Shown in pieces: positions 5,167 to 5,354 of a stretch of 5,354 nucleotides of DNA. The position numbers and the translations under genes were made by a program. Under the pieces are notes generated by a model. It worked only from the letters and a program-made list of their open reading frames with translations, had not been told where the DNA came from and searched no databases. Position 1 is the stretch's first letter. Every line of letters begins with the position of its first letter. Origin of the DNA: Tardiphaga sp. (GTDB lineage Bacteria > Pseudomonadota > Alphaproteobacteria > Rhizobiales > Xanthobacteraceae); NCBI GenBank assembly GCA_028290765.1, contig JAQGJF010000902.1, forward strand, positions 1 to 5,354, written 5' to 3'.

Positions 5167-5250
5167 GCCCTAATTCCGGGTCCTCAACAGCCGCGTCGGT
5201 ACCTCGCACCGATCCCCGGGGTGTTTCCGGATTACCCGGCGCCGATCGTA
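5167..5250 (+). pseudogene. Short frameshifted scrap of an SRAP (YedK/HMCES-like) gene
   Basis: SRAP proteins covalently bind abasic sites in single-stranded DNA through Cys2, normally just after the start Met; rhizobial members are about 220-250 residues long. Three short frame segments join into one recognisable stretch: AL (5167-5172), FRVLNSRVG (5174-5200) and LAPIPGVFPDYPAPIV (5203-5250). I remember rhizobial SRAP proteins with 'ALFRV', then 'VGNLPPMPGVFPDYPAPIV'. The first join needs removal of one A in TAA 5171-5173; the second needs one A added at 5201-5202, which also restores the missing Asn. Upstream I find no convincing Met-Cys start, and downstream the usual 'RN...ELTMMRWGM' is absent. 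This is therefore a relic of roughly 28 codons. The call depends on remembered family sequence and needs a protein search. Confidence 0.55.
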
Positions 5251-5256
5251 TCGGCG
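5240..5256. repeat. Perfect 7-bp hairpin at the end of the SRAP scrap
   Basis: CGCCGAT (5240-5246) and ATCGGCG (5250-5256) form a perfect stem with a CGT loop. CCC (5235-5237) and GGG (5257-5259) can extend it across a two-base bulge. CACTATTTTAC follows, so it could act weakly as a plus-strand terminator. The left arm is coding sequence of the SRAP scrap; recognisable homology ends within the hairpin. Confidence 0.5.
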
Positions 5257-5354
5257 GGGCACTATTTTACTCGTACTAATCAGCTCGCGGGGCGGATCAG
5301 GTGCTGAGTATCTTTGCTGGACACCGGCCCTAACCAGCGGTTTTTGTTTGCCTG

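Larger units (their letters stand above)
4964..5354. other. Terminal stretch without an intact gene
   Basis: Nothing here reads as a complete gene. From left to right it holds a 45-codon plus-strand frame (ATG 4969 to TGA 5107-5109) with no ribosome binding site or recognisable product, an inverted repeat (5086-5113), a pyrimidine-rich run (about 5121-5150), a decayed SRAP scrap (5167-5250), and a hairpin (5240-5256) followed by CACTATTTTAC. The last 100 bases show no coding signal; GCTGG (5316-5320) and CCAGC (5334-5338) could pair ahead of GGTTTTTG, but with a 13-base loop. On the minus strand, AAGGAGATAT precedes a CTG-led open frame, which I do not trust as a gene. Confidence 0.5.

Noticed and set aside
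4843..5190. Minus-strand frame led by AAGGAGATAT and CTG, passing through an ATG at 5052
   Set aside because: The Shine-Dalgarno match is tempting, but the frame would need a rare CTG start, runs antisense into the Rieske domain and resembles no protein I know.
5316..5345. GCTGG/CCAGC pairing followed by GGTTTTTG as a terminator
   Set aside because: Only five base pairs around a 13-base loop, with no gene clearly ending upstream; too weak to call.
1..5354. tRNA, rRNA, CRISPR array, insertion-sequence ends or attachment site
   Set aside because: Read through for T-loop-like sequences, regularly spaced repeats, transposase or integrase motifs and terminal inverted repeats; none was found.

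Overview
The window looks like chromosomal DNA of a Bradyrhizobium-type alphaproteobacterium (Hyphomicrobiales). It is GC-rich, it encodes a secreted protein with two DUF1236 units and a small 'MSLQ-IAILKVLASYPEG'-type protein that I associate with Bradyrhizobium, and it has a plausible EcfG-type stress promoter. The genus is an inference from protein families.

Layout. (1) Positions 1-322, minus strand: 5' part of a small winged-helix-like hypothetical gene with a GTG start, running off the left edge. (2) 323-660: no recognisable gene. (3) 661-1608: a scrap heap made of two decayed, 5'-truncated genes pointing away from a shared junction near 1430-1450. One is a RepA/AAA_25-type ATPase remnant (minus) that has lost its Walker A region and carries a frameshift. 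The other is the last ~60 codons of a DUF72 (YecE-like) gene (plus) with an apparent pair of compensating indels. (4) 1657-1685: a bidirectional terminator. (5) 1715-2038, minus: a small exported protein. (6) 2039-2269: a divergent regulatory region with a perfect 16-bp palindrome, an EcfG-like promoter and a strong Shine-Dalgarno. (7) 2270-3370, plus: the secreted DUF1236 protein, followed by a strong GAAA-loop terminator. (8) 3437-4963, plus: an intact FAD-dependent oxidoreductase fused to a C-terminal Rieske [2Fe-2S] domain. (9) 4964-5354: no intact gene, but a short frameshifted scrap of an SRAP (YedK/HMCES-like) gene near 5167-5250, and two inverted repeats.

How it works together. Three complete genes (small exported protein, DUF1236 protein, FAD-Rieske oxidoreductase) form an intact core flanked by debris. 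The first two are exported, divergently transcribed and share an upstream region, so common envelope or stress control is plausible. The oxidoreductase has no export signal and lies behind a terminator, so it is probably a separate transcription unit. I found no convincing evidence of a new multi-gene system. The items most worth a second look are the FAD-Rieske fusion, the duplicated DUF1236 protein with its hydrophobic-free segment, the divergent regulatory region, and the chimeric pseudogene junction.
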